64,000 nucleotides of DNA from Gaeumannomyces sp. JS-464 (GCA_002197995.1 NGZR01000001.1:3596001-3660000), one strand, 5' to 3'; counted from the first letter of the stretch, positions 10,519-24,634 are shown. Notes: a model not told the origin generated them from the letters alone. Numbers and translations: made by a program.

Positions 10519-11511
10519 TTGAAGACGAGGCAGCGTCCCACGCCCATTCACAACACGATCGACCCCCGACGGCACAACCCTCCCCCAGAGAAGCGCCACC
10601 TACACAGCCTCCGACACAATGTCGCACCACGGATAGAAGAAGTCTCGGACAGCGACGACGCGGCCTCGGACCCGTCCGAGGGCGACATTGACGAGTTTGA
10701 CGACGCCGACATCATCCAGCGCGTCGACGCCCACCAGAGGCAACAACAACAAGCCGCAGCAGCCGCCACACGCCAGCAGCAGCAGCAGCAACAACAACCA
10801 CCAAGGCCAAACCCGGCCGCACACCCACACGTCGGCGACGGCGACATGGGCATAGCGCACGACCAGTCAGCGTACGCAAGCTTCCAGTGCCTGTACCCCA
10901 TCTACTTTGACGCAACGCGCACGCGCGCCGAAGGGCGCCGCGTGTCCAAATCCGCCGCCGTGGCGTCGCCGCTCGCGCGCGAGATCGCGCAGGCCTGCGG
11001 CAACCTGCGGCTGCAGGCGCTGTTCGAGCCGACCAAGACGCACCCGCGCGACTGGGCCAACCCGGGCCGCGTGCGCGTGACGCTCGCCGGACCGGGCGCC
11101 AAGGCGGCCGGCATCAAGAACAAGCACCACCTGTACCTGCTCGTCTCGGAGCACCTGAGGGCCAACCCGACGACCGAGGGTTGCGCCGCGCTCAGGGGCG
11201 TCGCGGTCCCTGGCCTGCCGCTGCCGGACCCGGCCAAGCCGTGGCCGCGCCCCGCCGTGCCGAGGGGCTGGAGGGTCGGCGAGCTGCTGCCGCACTACAG
11301 CCCCGCGCTGACGGGCGGCGGCGTGTCCGAGAACTTCCTCAAGGACATGATGAAGGAGATGCAGGGCGCCGGCGCCGGCGCGGGGCCGGGGGGCATGGAC
11401 ATGGCCAGCATGCTGGCTGCCGCGACCGGGCAGGGGGTTGGCGGCGGCGGCGGCGGCGGTGGGACCGGGGCTGGGGAGGAGAAGAAGGGCAAGAAGAAGG
11501 GGAAGAAGTGA
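10519..11511 (+). CDS. sec65: Signal recognition particle subunit SRP19/Sec65
   Basis: Binds SRP RNA helices 6 and 8 and is needed for assembly of SRP54 in co-translational targeting to the ER. The SRP19 fold is clear: FQCLYPIYFDATRTRAEGRR, then REIAQACGNLRLQALFEPTK and HPRDWANPGRVRV. A fungal C-terminal extension follows (VSENFLKDMMKEMQ), then poly-Gly and a basic KKGKKKGKK tail. A polyglutamine stretch lies before the domain. The open frame begins at 10519, but the ATG at 10619 (MSHH) is the start expected in fungal homologues. It is out of frame with the following RIEEVSDSD by one base (two bases lie between CAC at 10628-10630 and ATA at 10633), so a one-base deletion near 10631 is likely and residues upstream are probably untranslated leader. 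Confidence 0.92.
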   Translation: MKTRQRPTPIHNTIDPRRHNPPPEKRHLHSLRHNVAPRIEEVSDSDDAASDPSEGDIDEFDDADIIQRVDAHQRQQQQAAAAATRQQQQQQQQPPRPNPAAHPHVGDGDMGIAHDQSAYASFQCLYPIYFDATRTRAEGRRVSKSAAVASPLAREIAQACGNLRLQALFEPTKTHPRDWANPGRVRVTLAGPGAKAAGIKNKHHLYLLVSEHLRANPTTEGCAALRGVAVPGLPLPDPAKPWPRPAVPRGWRVGELLPHYSPALTGGGVSENFLKDMMKEMQGAGAGAGPGGMDMASMLAAATGQGVGGGGGGGGTGAGEEKKGKKKGKK

Positions 11512-12115
11512 GCTCGTTGCTTTCTTTGGGCATCCTGTTCGGGGGCGTTTTGTCCACCTTGTTACACGCATGCCTATCAAGACCAACATGTTATACCCGG
11601 ATGCGGCATTGAGAGATGTGTCGGCATTGGGCCCAAGGAAAACCACAATCAGGTCTGGGCAAAATCACAAGCAACGTTAAAACACACGCACATGACCAGC
11701 CACGCACAGGTGGGAGAGACTAAATCCAAGAAGAAAAAATGGATCATGTAGTATTGGGCCGGCAACCGAGCTGCCGGTCCCGTCATGTTAGGCAGTGATG
11801 CATTCTCTATGCTAGCACAAGGAATGGACGCATCTCTGGCAGGGGCTCCGCACCCACCCCTCCATCTCGGTGCCCAGCGTGACGAGCCGAATACCAAGCC
11901 AGGTCTGCCGTGTGCGTTTGGGCCACGCAAAAGTCTAACCGATGAAACCCCTTTATGGAAGGGTGAGAAACAGTAGGCATGGCAACAAGAACAGAAAAAG
12001 GGGTATGCCCGTCCATAGCAGACAGACATGGGGAATGAATCCATTTCAGCCAAGTAACCCACACAGCGCCCAGTCTCCCTCGTCCCCGTCATCTCACATC
12101 CCTTCCTGAAACTCA
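11512..12115. other. Convergent intergenic between sec65 and dynactin gene
   Basis: Shared 3' region of two convergent genes. No gene is supportable; short reading frames here are unconserved in character. Confidence 0.5.
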
Positions 12116-15100
12116 TCAGACAGCCGCCAGCCGACCCTGCAGGCCCTCCCACTCCCTCGACCCGACGATCTGGACGTGCCCGCGGGCGGCGGGCGGGACC
12201 ATCTTGCCGTCGACACCCGGCAGCCGGATCTGGAGTCGCGCCGCCGCCTTGCCGCCGCCCTGGCCGCCTCGGACCTGGACGCGGGCAGCGATGACGAAGA
12301 GCGGCAGCTTCCTCGGCCGGCACGCCGTCGCCGTCGCCGGCCCCCAGGAGCAGCACCTGCTGCGACTTTGTGCAGGATCGAGTCCTGCCAGCTGCGCCAG
12401 ACGGCAAAGTCCTCGGCCTGCCTGGCCGCATGGTACTGCGGCGTCGACTTGGCCGGCCGCCACGTCGACAGCTTCTTCTCGGCCGCAACGCCGCCGGCAG
12501 AGGATTCGACAGCAGCAGCAGCAGCCGCCGCCTCCTGCCGGGCCTTGGCCAGGTCAAACACCTTGGCCGACGACGCCATGCGGAGCAGCTCGGCGAGCGC
12601 GTCCCGGCCCTCGGCCGCGACGAGGGCGCGCCTGCGCTCCGACGGCCGGGGCTTGCGCTGCAGCGGCTCGGCCAGCCAGTCGTGCGACGCCTGTTCGGCC
12701 ATGCGCGCGCGCCGGCCGTCCTCGCGCAGGAACCGGACCGAGCTCTGCAGCGCGTCGATCTCGGCCCGGAGCTCGTCCATCTCGCGCGCCGTCGCGACCG
12801 CCATCTCGCGACCGGCAGCGGCCGCCGAGTCCAGGGCCGAGTCCGAGGCCCCGCCGGCGTTGTTGGGGTCGGCCACGGCGGCGAGGCGCGCGTCGCCCGC
12901 CACCTTCTTCCACTTGTCGCGGTCCGCCTCGAGACCCTTGAGCTCCCGGTCCTGCTTCTCGATGTCGTCCTTGAGCGACGTGGCCGACGCGCGCTCGCGG
13001 GCGACGGCCTCCTCGAGCTCGGCGATGCGCTGCACCTTTTGGTGCGCGTCGCGCATGCGCGCCTCGAGCGTCTCGATTTTGACCTGCGCCGTGCTGAGCC
13101 CCTCCTCGCGCAGTGCCACCTGCCGCCTGGCCTCATTGTACTCCTCGCGCAGGTGCCGCATCTCCTCCTCGGCGTCTGCCGGCGCCGTGCGCTGGGCACG
13201 CAGCTCCTGCGCCCGCAGAACCCACGGCGCCGGGCTGCGCTCGAACTCCTGCGCCTGGCCCAGGTCCTGCGCCAGCGCCGCCAGGTCCGCTACCTGGCCC
13301 GATACCGCACGCAGCTGCGCCGCGTAGGCCGAGAAGAGGTCCGATTCGCTCGATCCCGTGGCCGCGAGCGCCGTCCGGTGGGCGGCCGACTGCACCTCGA
13401 TGTATGTGTACGGCTCCGTCCGCCCCTCCTCGTGCAGAAGCGTGTGCAGATCCAGACCGATGCGTCGGGCGAGAGCGGCCAGGGCAGCGGCGCCGGCTTC
13501 GGCCTGCTCGAAGGCGTCGGCAGAGGCGCCGTTGTCGGGAGCCAGAGCAAGCGACCGCGCGCGCAGGTCCTCGAGCGCCCGCACCGCCTTGCCCGCCACC
13601 ACCTTGGCGCTGCGGGTCTGGCTGATGGCCGACTCGGCCTTGCGCGCAAAGTGCTGCGCCAGCTCGTCGTCGTCGCCCGCGGGTGGGATGACGCGCTGCA
13701 CCATGGCCCGCGTCGCGTGGAACGTGGCGGCCGCCGAGTCGAGGTGGCTCTGCGCCATGAGCGCCCGCATGTGCACGTTGTCGGCAAAGGCCTTGAGGTC
13801 GACCTTGCCATCGCCGCCGTTCTCGTCGCCATTGTCGGCCTCGCCGATGCTGCCCCTGCCCCGATGTGCACCTCGCCCAGATGCGTCATGAGCGAGATGG
13901 TGCGAGAGAGCTCGTCGGCGCACTGGCTCTCCTTGAGCTCGTCGCGGCGAAGCCCATCGATCCAGGCGTTGAGAGCGCGCTCCACAGGCTCGAGCTCGTA
14001 CAAGGCGCCTTCAAAGCGCGAGAAGCGCTCGGGCGAGCACTGGCCGATGGCGTTGACGAAGCGCTCGCACATGACCGAGACCCACGTCAGTTTGTCGACG
14101 ACGTCGCAGCCGGCGAACACGTCGTCCTCGTGGCCCGCGTGGGGCTGGCCGTTGACGCGCTCGCGGATGAAGCCGTTGAGAAGGTTCGCCTTGAAGGCCA
14201 GGCGGCGGAAGCGCAGCAACGCCAGGACCGAGTCGCGGTCGGCCTGGTAGCTCTCGGGCAGGAACATCTTGACGATCTCGAGGTGCTGCTCGGCCTCCTG
14301 GGCCTCGAGGCGGCGCAGCTCCAGGTCGATCGTTTTGACCTGCGCCTTGGAGGCCGAGATCTGCAACTTCATGTTGAGGTCCATCATGGCGCGCGACTTG
14401 CTGTTGAGCTGCTCCGACTCGGTCTCGGTCACAGCGTGCGACGCCCGCATGTCCTCGAGGTCCGACTGCAGGCTGGTCACGAGCTCGCGGAAGCGCGACA
14501 GCGTGTACTCCATCTCGTCCAGCGAATCCTCCTGCTGCGCCGACCGCCGCGCCTGCTCCGTGATGACAGCGTTCTTGAAGTCGATCTCCTCCTGCAGCTC
14601 CCGTTCGTGCTGCACGTGGTTGGCCTCGAGCTCGTCCGCGATCTCCTTGAGGTTCTCCAGGTCCTCCACCTCGGCCTTGAGCTCCTCGATCTGCTCGGCC
14701 TGCGACATGTTGCGGTCGGTCAGGTCCTCGATCATCTCCTCGGCGCCCAGCGCCGTCTCCAGCTGCTGCCTCAGGTCCTCGACCATGGACTCGGTCTGGC
14801 TCAGCTTCTCCTTGGTTGCCGCGAGCTGCTCCGCCGCAACGGCAGCCTCCTGCAGGTCATCCTCCAGGCCCTTGATCTCGTCCCGCAGCTCCTTCTCTTG
14901 CTGCTGAGACATGTCTCTCAGCCTGATGAGCGCCTCCCTCAGCCGCTCGTTGTTCCGCTCCAGCTGTAGCCACCCTGCGCTCGACCTTTCCTCCGGGGTA
15001 ATGCCCTTGTTGTACTCGGTGTTCTCTTCCCTGAGGATGTCGACCTCGAGCTCAAGCTCCTCCAGCTTCTGCTTGAGGTCCGAGAGCTCCTGCTTCAGCA

Positions 15101-16450
15101 CCTCAGCCGTCTCCTCGGCCATCTCTCGATCCAGCGTCGCCAGCTCCAGCACCTGGTCGTGCTCTGCCTGGAGCACCTCGACCGATTCGACGCGCATCTC
15201 GTACTCCTTCAGTTGCTTCCTCAGCTCCGCGTTCTCCTGTTGCTGTGGCTGGAGCTTTGCCTGGATCTTCGCGATGATAGCCTGGAACTTGTCGCGCTCG
15301 CCCTGTACTAGGTCAAGCTCCTTGATCTTGTCCCTGTCTTCCTGTCGTTGCCTCTCCAGGACCTTCAGCTTGGTCTTGAGGTCCTCGATCTCGCGGTTGG
15401 CCGCAGCAGCATTGGCAGCGGTAGGGGCCCGGGCGCGCCCAGCCGCCGGGCCAGTGCTGCTAGCAGCAGGCGCCGGCGCTGAGGACGTAAGCTTCTCCAG
15501 CGCCTGGGCCCTAGATCTCACAGGACTGGTCGGCTGGGGAGATAATATCTCCATCTCACTGGTCTTGGTGGACGCTACCGAGTCGTCACTAGCGCGCTTG
15601 GATGGCGCCGATCTTCCATTCGTCTGCGTGGGTGGCCTTTGGAGAGATGGAGGCCGAGCGCCCGCGGGCCTCGGACCCCCGAGAGAGGGACGTGCGCTCG
15701 GGGGTCGTGCCGGGCCGCCTGCAGGGGGCGCTGTCCTAGCCATCGTTGATGATGGCCGGGCGGGTCGTGGGCCCGGCGGCGGAGGGGGCCCATCGACGTT
15801 CGGACAGCAGGGCCGCCTGTGGAAGGGCGCGCAAGCTTGGCGCCGATCGATGTCCTGTTTGTTCCGCCCGAGGGGGTTGCGGTGCGGGAGCTGGGCATGC
15901 TGCCCCCATTTGTTTTGTTGGGGACTTGGTGGGTGACTAAATATGCAGTGTAGACCTATCGGTTAGCATTTAGTCGAGCTCCCAGGATTGCGGTTGTTGC
16001 CGGGGCTGGAGGGGCGCACCCTAACCATGCTCGGCGCCCGGGAAGTTCTAGCTCCCGGGGTCGGGCTCGGGGCGTTGAGGCTCATCCTCTTCGCCATTGT
16101 AGGGTCGCTGCCGGTGCCGCGGGCACCCATGCCGCCGCCGATGAAGAGGCCGCCGGTGCTCGGTCTCGGGCCGCCTTCTTTGCCGCGGGGGCGGCTCTTG
16201 TGGTTGGGGTCGGTGGCGGTGGCGCATCGGCGAGGATGGTGCATGTTGTTGGGCGGACGAACATGCCATGGCCGAGGGGACAGTCGAAGTACCGCTCGCC
16301 CTGGACGCTGCCGTCGTTCTTGCCGGAGCCGTCGTCAAGCTCGACGCCAACCCAGTCGCCCTGTGCGAAGCTGGTCCTGCCGACGAAGCGGATGACGCCC
16401 TGGCGGCCATCGCTCAGCTCGATGATCTGGCCTACTGCCAGCTCCGTCAT
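12116..16450 (-). CDS. ro-3: Dynactin p150Glued large subunit (CAP-Gly, frameshifted)
   Basis: Largest dynactin subunit: links cytoplasmic dynein to microtubules and cargo, needed for nuclear migration and hyphal growth (Neurospora ro-3). ATG at 16448-16450 begins MTELAVGQ, followed by a CAP-Gly domain with GVIRFVGRTSFAQGDWVGVE and the GKNDGSVQG signature. A Ser/Pro-rich basic linker (with an intron lying roughly 15940-16020) leads to a very long coiled coil from about 15400 to 14550. Then comes the conserved dynactin domain with VKMFLPESYQADRDSVLALL and FVNAIGQCSPERFSRFEGAL, a helical region and a second coiled coil. The end is LQIRLPGVDGKM to a stop at 12116. Frame changes are needed near 16165, 15785, 13858 and 12320, all in GC-rich homopolymeric spots. 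All frames are open between these points, so I treat them as sequence errors. The long plus-strand frames over this gene are shadows. Confidence 0.93.
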
Positions 16451-17233
16451 GATGAGAGTGTCGGTCTGGCCTGAGTGCGGATGGTCATTTCGATGATGCT
16501 CGTTCCCCGCCTCTCTGGGCTCCCTGTTCGTGGTCGCAGCCCGTCTTGTTCCCTCCTTTTTCTGGCCTCTCAAACAGAGGCGATGGGCTGTCGAGGCTGT
16601 CCGTCTGGACCTCGCAGGCGGATAAAAACGAGTGAATATCCGCGCCCGTCAGTTATCGGATGCTGTCCAAAGATGGCGCGGGCAACACGAGCAAAGGAAT
16701 GCAACGCCCGAGGCAAAGGTGGTGCCTGGTGGCGGGTCTTGGAGGAGCTGGGCCAGGTTGTTTGCGAAGATTAGCACTGATTACCGCGTCGGTCGGTCGC
16801 GTCTGAGCTCAACTGCCAGCCAAGGTGGGTCCAGCGTTGGAACTTGCTTGGTTGACCGCAGGCTGCGCACGGACCATTGTTTTCTTCAACCAAACTCTGC
16901 CCCTTTTTTGTAGCTGCCATCCGGAGTCATTTTTAGTCAAGCACTGAGGCGAGACGAGCTTTCCAGCCGGTTGCCAGTTTAACCCCGAGTATGCAGACGG
17001 TAACCAAAAAATCAAGATATCTAGAATCCAAAACGACAACAAACATTTCTGAACATCCCCTCCATCCCAAATTACCCTCACTGCAGCCTTTGCTATGTAT
17101 AAACCAGATCCACCAACCTTTGACTTCCCCTTTAAACGACAAGACAAACGAGAAAGACAGAAAATAGACAACTGAACAAGTATCAGCCAAAGAAATACCA
17201 TAAAACCCCAAGAAAGAAACAAAACCAAGCACT
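16451..17233. other. Intergenic: dynactin promoter and HMG gene 3' side
   Basis: No gene. The right part (about 16920-17230) is AT-richer than the coding flanks and is the 3' region of the HMG-box gene. The left part is the dynactin promoter. Confidence 0.5.
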
Positions 17234-20200
17234 CTAAATAAACCTTCCAAACCCCCTCCTATAACTCCCAGCCCTCACCCACTCCATGACCTCAAACCTG
17301 ACGCGGCGCTCCGTCTTCTCGTCCAGCTGCTGCTGCTGCTGCTGCTGCTGCTGGCCCGCCACGCGCACAACCATGAGCCTGGGCCCCTTGAACTCGACCA
17401 CGCCCAGCGCCTCAATGTCCTCGGGCGGCGACTTGCGCACGTAGACAAACAGGTCCGGCCCCACGATGCCCCTCCACAGCGTCGCCATCCACTGCCAGTG
17501 GTCGACGGGCGCGTACGCGTCCGCGATCGGCACCCGCGTCGCCCACCGGTCCGCCGCCATGAGCTGGTAGCCGCCCTGGATCAGCGCCACCGGCGTCTTG
17601 GCCTTGCCGTTGCCGTTGTCGTTGTTGTTGCTGTTGCTGTTGCTGTTGCCCGAGGACGGTGGCGGCTTGGTCGTGATGAACTTGATCATCTCTTCCGACT
17701 TGGCGTGCCACTTTTGTATGACGCTCATGTACGCCAGCCACGGGTTGGGCCGTCGCTGCTGTTGCGGCTGCGGCTGCGGCTGCTGCGGTTTGTTGTTGCT
17801 GGCGGCCGCCGTCTGGGCGTGAGCGGCGTCGCTCATCTCCACGTCGCCGTCCGCGGCCGGCCTCTTGCCGCCAGAAGCCGCGTCACCACCCTCGCCGGCT
17901 TCCGGCTGCTGGTGCCGCTGCTGTTGCTTCTCCTTCCCAGCATCCCCTTCTCGCCCTCGTCGTCAGACAGCACCACAACCTCACCCTCCCTCCGAGCCGG
18001 GCCAGCAGCCGCAGCAACAGCAGCCGCAGCACCAGGCACGCCCTCGACGTTCCGCCACACCCCAACAGCGCACTCCCCGGATCTCTCCAGCTCGTCCCTT
18101 ATAATCTCCCCGACCGCCAGCATCAGCGCCATGGCCGTCCCCTCGACCGCCACGACGGGGCCCCTCGTCTGCACCGCCGCCTCGCCGGGGCTCCCCGGCG
18201 CCGGCGGGCCCAGCGGCGGGCTGATGTTGAGCAGCGTGTCGATCTTGTTGGGGTACGGGATCGTCATGACCATGGCCTCGACCGTCCGGCGCTCCACCTC
18301 GCCCTGGCTGACAACGGCCCCGTGCTGCGTCGCGTAGTGCGGCGGCGACGCCTGCGACGACTCCCTCCGGAGCCGCTCCTCCTGTTGCTGCTGCTGCTGC
18401 TGCTGCTGCTCCTCGTCGCTCCTGCCCTGCTGCGGCGGCGCGACGTTGTGCGTCTTGAGCGGCGGCAGGCGCAGCGACTCGTTGGCCCCGATCGGCCTGT
18501 CGAGCGCCCTGACCGCCGGCAGACGCTGCTGCTGCTGCGGTGGCGGTGGCGGTGGTGGCGGCATGCGGCTCTGCTGCCGGGGCGACAGCACGTCCTCGCG
18601 CCGCAGCAGTCCGCCCTGCGTCACCGCCCGGCGCCGCGGCGACATGCTGCCGGCACGGGGGTGGTGTTGGAGCGGCAGCATCGCCGGCGACGGGCGGCCT
18701 GGGCTGTGGCCGTGGTAGCTGGGTCCGACCGACGCGACCCTCGGCTTGTGCGGCGGCGACGGGCCGCGCGCGCTTGTGGGCGTTGGGGTCGCGCCGAGGG
18801 ACACAGGTTTCCGCTGCGGTTGCGGGTTCCTGCCGTACTGCCAGTCCCGCGGCGGCGAACCCTGCTGCTGCTGCTGCTGCTGCTGGGGTACTGCGGCGGG
18901 TAGTGGTGACGCGGAGTTGGGTACGGCGGAGGCGAGCCTGCCGCTCCGCCGTGGCGGCCGGTGGTGCTGGGCTGGCGCGACCGGCCGTAGTATTGGTGCG
19001 GCGGCGGGTCGTCGTAGCCGCCGCCGGGGTACCCGCTGCCGTGCCGCTGCTCGTCGCTGTAGTGGCGCGGCCGCTTGGACGGCGACATCATCTGGCCGTA
19101 GTCGTCGCTGTAGTAGTAGAGGTCGCCGCGGCTGTAGGGGTCCGGCGCCTCGCCCAGGGCGCGCTTATGGAGGCTGCTGGCGCGCCGCGGGGGGCTCATC
19201 ATGACTTCTCGTCTGTAGACGCCGCCGCCGCCGCCGCCGCGGTCCGTGGTGCCGTAATCCCAGCCCTCGTACTGAGGTGGCGGCGGCGGCGGACCTCCAC
19301 GGTCGCCGTTGTCTGGCATCCTGGAAGAGGCCACTGCTGTAGGCATTGCTGGCGTGTAGGGTGTGTCTGTCTGCGAATCGGTGGTGCTGCTATGGAATCC
19401 AGGCGTCGCGGGCGTGTTGATGAATCTGCCGCCGCACTTGGGGCAGTGGTTGCTGCCGCTGCTCGAGTCGGCGGCGGGAGAGGAGGGCTCGCCCGAGAGG
19501 GAGAGGTTCTTGAGCGCCGAGAGGCCCGTCTTGGTGCCGCGGCGGGGCGTGTACTTGTAGCCCGGATACTGCTTCTCGTGGTTGCGCTTCTCCTCGACCG
19601 CGTTGTGACGCCAGAAGTTCTTGACCTCCTCGGTCTCCTGCCGCCACTGGTGCCCGATGATCTTGGAGATCTCTGGGTTCGGGAGGCCGGGGTTCTTGGC
19701 TGCGACCTGGGCTTGTTTGTTTTGGCGATAGAGTATGAAGGCTAGGTGTGTATGTTCCAAACAGGGGGGAGAAAAGAGATGAGGATGGATCTTGTTAGCC
19801 AAATATTCCTGGATCCAAGGCAGCTCCAGGTAGCTGAGTCTGCTTGTTGCTTGCAATTGTGTCATGAGGAGGGAAGGACAAAGGAGACAAAGGCTGTTTG
19901 CTGCTTTCGACCAGATGACATCCCCCAAACAATGAAAAACTGCATCCCTTAGAGCTCTGCGTCCTCGAGCTCCGGTTCTTGTGACACAGCTGGCCACAAT
20001 GAGGGATAATTATTTGTGAGGGATCACCGATCGAGTGCCTCCAAGGGCGAGGGGGGGAAATGGAATAGTAGTAACAAAAAAAGCAGACTCACCGTTCCGA
20101 GGCCTCGGAATCTTGGGTGCCGGCGTGCAGAGGCAAATGTGGCTCCCGCTATCTGGGCTGTTGAGCGACACGCTCTCGTGGCGAGGCCGAGCCCTCTCCG

Positions 20201-20606
20201 TGTCGAGGGACGCAACGCGCCCCCTGTTATCGGCAGCGTACTCCCGGCCGTCCTCGTCGCTGCCGGGACGAGAAGAAGCGGCGCCTGCAGCAGCTGGAGC
20301 TCTGGAGCGAGGCGACGGCGAGCGTAGTTGCGGCCGCGAGAAGCCGCCCTCCGACAGAGAGCGTCGGGGCCGCGACGACCACTGTTGTTGTTGTTGTTGC
20401 TGCTGCTGCTGTTGCTGCTGGGAGACCGACCGGGCGTTGGTTCTGGCGTGCGAGGCTACTTGACTGGTGGATGGCCCGGAAGGCTGCTGCCTCGTCGTCG
20501 TCCCGAGGGCGGTGCTCGACCTCGTCTGCATGGTCTTTCTTGTCGGCGGGAGGTGGTAGGATAAAGGAGTTAGGTCCACCATCTCCTCTTGTGCTTTCTC
20601 TGGCAC
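17234..20606 (-). CDS. HMG-box (MATA-type) transcription factor
   Basis: Nuclear sequence-specific factor of the mating-type HMG class that includes S. pombe Ste11 and Podospora PaHMG5. Exon 1 (20606-20093) is Ser/Gln-rich with a 13-Gln run and ends PKIPRPRN. A 351 bp intron (20092-19742, gtgagt donor, phase 1) interrupts the HMG box, which continues AFILYRQNKQAQ, then NPEISKIIGHQWRQE, and ends KQYPGYKYTPRRG. Next is CPKCGGRFI, a lone CxxC knuckle, then long Pro/Tyr/Arg-rich disorder with several polyglutamine tracts. A conserved-looking C-terminal part holds NKIDTLLNISPPL, LAVGEIIRDEL and NPWLAYMSVIQKWHAKSEEM, ending near FEVMEWVRAGSYRRGF. Frame changes are needed near 18870 (in a CTG tract) and 17850. 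Start could instead be the ATG at 20582 or 20531. About 1000 aa. The role in sexual development is inferred from the family only. Confidence 0.88.
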
Positions 20607-22677
20607 CCCCTTTTTTTTCTCTTTTCTTTTTTTTTTGTTATTTGTTTCTTACCAGAAGATTTTCCAGCTAGCTGACGCAACGCAGTAATATCCCCTGGAG
20701 AGGAGATAAAATGGGATATGAGAAAAAAAAGGTATTGCGAAAGGAGTAAATCCCTGTGCAGGTGTTGGTGGTGGCTGCTGGGGAAGATGGGTACTGCGCA
20801 GCAAACGGAGCGATCAGAAAGCTATGACGGGGAGGGAGAAAAAAGGAAGGGGCGGGGACGGGCAGCAGGCTGGCTGAGAGCTGAGCTGACAAATAAAGAG
20901 ACTGGAAGGGTGATGCCTGTCTGGCTGGCTTGGTTCTATCACTTTTTTTCCCTGCCGGGAGTAACGCTTGGGCAATGTGATATCACCAGGTGATGCTGTT
21001 AGGACCAGGGAGGATGGTGACACGGCGAGCGAGGGTGGGACCGAGAGATTTGAGAATCGATGGAAAAGAAAGGAGAAGAAAAATAACAAGAGTATTGAGG
21101 ATAGCAGCAGCAGCGGGGTGTTTGAAGGACCAGCGAGAGAGAGGGGGAAATGCTTTTTTTTGCACGCGTCCTGCTCCCAATCAGGCTCTTGTTCCGGGCC
21201 GTCCTTCTTTGTTCTCGCAGACCATGTTCCCCTCAGGGCGAACCTGTGGCAACACGGGTGTCGACCTGGTGCCTCAGGATGAGGCAGCTGGCTGACTGGG
21301 TGGCTGCTAGCAGCAGCAGCAGCAGCTAGAGGAGGGGAGCAGGGCACAATGACGGTTGTACCCCGGCCTGCAGCCCGTATATATCCCGATTGTGACGTCT
21401 AAGTCAGCCAGGTGCCTATGTCGGTATGGTAAAAGCACCTTGACAGCTGGCAAGGGAGTACCTGGGAGGTACTTGGGCTGAGAGTTTGGGAAAATGGCAC
21501 ATCGAATAGGTGGCACTGCTGGATACGGACGCCTTTCTTTCTTTTCTTTTTCCCCCCTCCTCGCTGAGGGATAAAGATAATGTGTGAGAGAGAAAGCCCA
21601 CGCCCGATTCGATTCGCCGTCTGCAGAAGTTGCTGTCTCGGGAATGCAGTGTGAGCTAAAGCCGTTGCCAGCCAGGACTGTACCGTATCCTCCCTCTGTC
21701 CTTTGTCCTCTGCTCCGGCGTTTGCAGAAGCATTCCGTTCGCGGCTGACGGACAGGTCAATTCTGGGCCCACGAAAAAGGAAAGGGAAAAAAAGATGGAA
21801 AAGAGCCAAGGGAGGTCTTACAGAGATGCAGGAGTCACGGACACCGGCTCTCTTATTCTTCAGCTATCAAGCATTCCCTCTCCAGCTTCCCATCTATTCG
21901 CTAGCAGTCATTATTCCTGCCTAGGGAGCCACAAGACGGCCGCCGCAGCATCGGCAACAATAACGGCCTCCTCCCTTTTCCGGCTCGGGCACTGGAATGC
22001 AAAACCACCGGGCCGCCCGCCCTATCTGCTCAGGAATGCCGTGCGGCGCTTTCGAATCCTACACTGGCGCAAAGACAATGGGGCACGAAAGTCGTCAATC
22101 GGCCGCGGCAGGCTTTTCTCTTCTCTCTTTTGTCTCCACATGATCCTACATGCCTAGGCTAAAATGCCATGTTCCCCTTTTCCGGGTGACTTTTGGCCGA
22201 CACGTTGGTGCTGCGGCGTTATGGGCAGGCCTTCGACAGAGAGACGGATCCATCAATGCCCTGGCGCTCGCTGTCGATAAAGACAAGCCCAATGCAACGC
22301 ACGGTGAGCGGAAAGGGGGCGAGCAAACAAACACCCACCCGCCGAGCCGCACAGCGCATCCCTGCCACCTCTGGACCCCATCCCGTTGGCGGTCCCGTCC
22401 TCATCTCAGATGACTTCAGTCTAGGCCAGGGAGAAAGACGGCCATCCAGCCTTAATTTCAGCCTCCCCCAGTCGTCTGTTCGCGGTTACTCCCTTTTCTC
22501 CTGCCACTTTTTTTTTTGGTCAAGGTTGCCCCCCGACGACTCCCGAAACAAGCAACGTTTTTAAACGACGCCCCGATGGGAGATCCCAACATTAAGTAAA
22601 ATTGGCGAAATACAAAAAGAAAATAGTAAAAACACAAGGTATCATCGTTGCGATTCATGCTGTCCTTCCTTCGTGCC
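20607..22677. other. Intergenic: long HMG-gene upstream region
   Basis: About 2 kb without a supportable gene, upstream of the HMG-box factor and downstream of rvb1. It is rich in purine/pyrimidine tracts (T and C tracts on the minus strand at 20610-20640, GA-rich at 20820-20870 and 21050-21090). A short CAG run lies at 21309-21326. Long regulatory leaders are common for developmental regulators, so part of it may be 5' UTR. Confidence 0.5.
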
Positions 22678-24491
<1,814 letters not shown>

Positions 24492-24582
24492 TCACACATG
24501 TGCCACCAGAAAAAAAAAAGTTGGAGCCGCGCCGCAGCCATTGAGCGGCGGCCTGGGAAGCTCCCTGCAGCTAATGCGCCAT

Positions 24583-24588
24583 CACGTG
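24583..24588. promoter_or_regulatory. E-box-like CACGTG, rvb1 upstream
   Basis: Palindromic CACGTG in the context atcacgtgac, about 310 bp upstream of the rvb1 ATG. It is the core of Cbf1/bHLH sites in fungi. Function is inferred from the motif only. Confidence 0.35.
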
Positions 24589-24626
24589 ACACACGCCAAC
24601 TGAATAATGGAGGCTTCTGCTACCCG

Positions 24627-24634
24627 TGACGTCA
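24627..24634. promoter_or_regulatory. CRE palindrome TGACGTCA, rvb1 upstream
   Basis: Perfect 8-bp cAMP-response/ATF site, about 350 bp upstream of the rvb1 start and 40 bp beyond the CACGTG. It binds CREB/ATF-type bZIP factors (Atf1 and similar) in fungi. Presence is seen; use is inferred. Confidence 0.4.

Noticed and set aside
12370..14250. 626-codon plus-strand open frame across the dynactin gene
   Set aside because: Leu/Arg-rich antisense shadow of GC-rich coiled-coil coding sequence; the minus strand has unmistakable dynactin motifs.
13866..14969. 367-codon plus-strand frame rich in leucine and valine
   Set aside because: Also an antisense shadow of the dynactin coiled coil.
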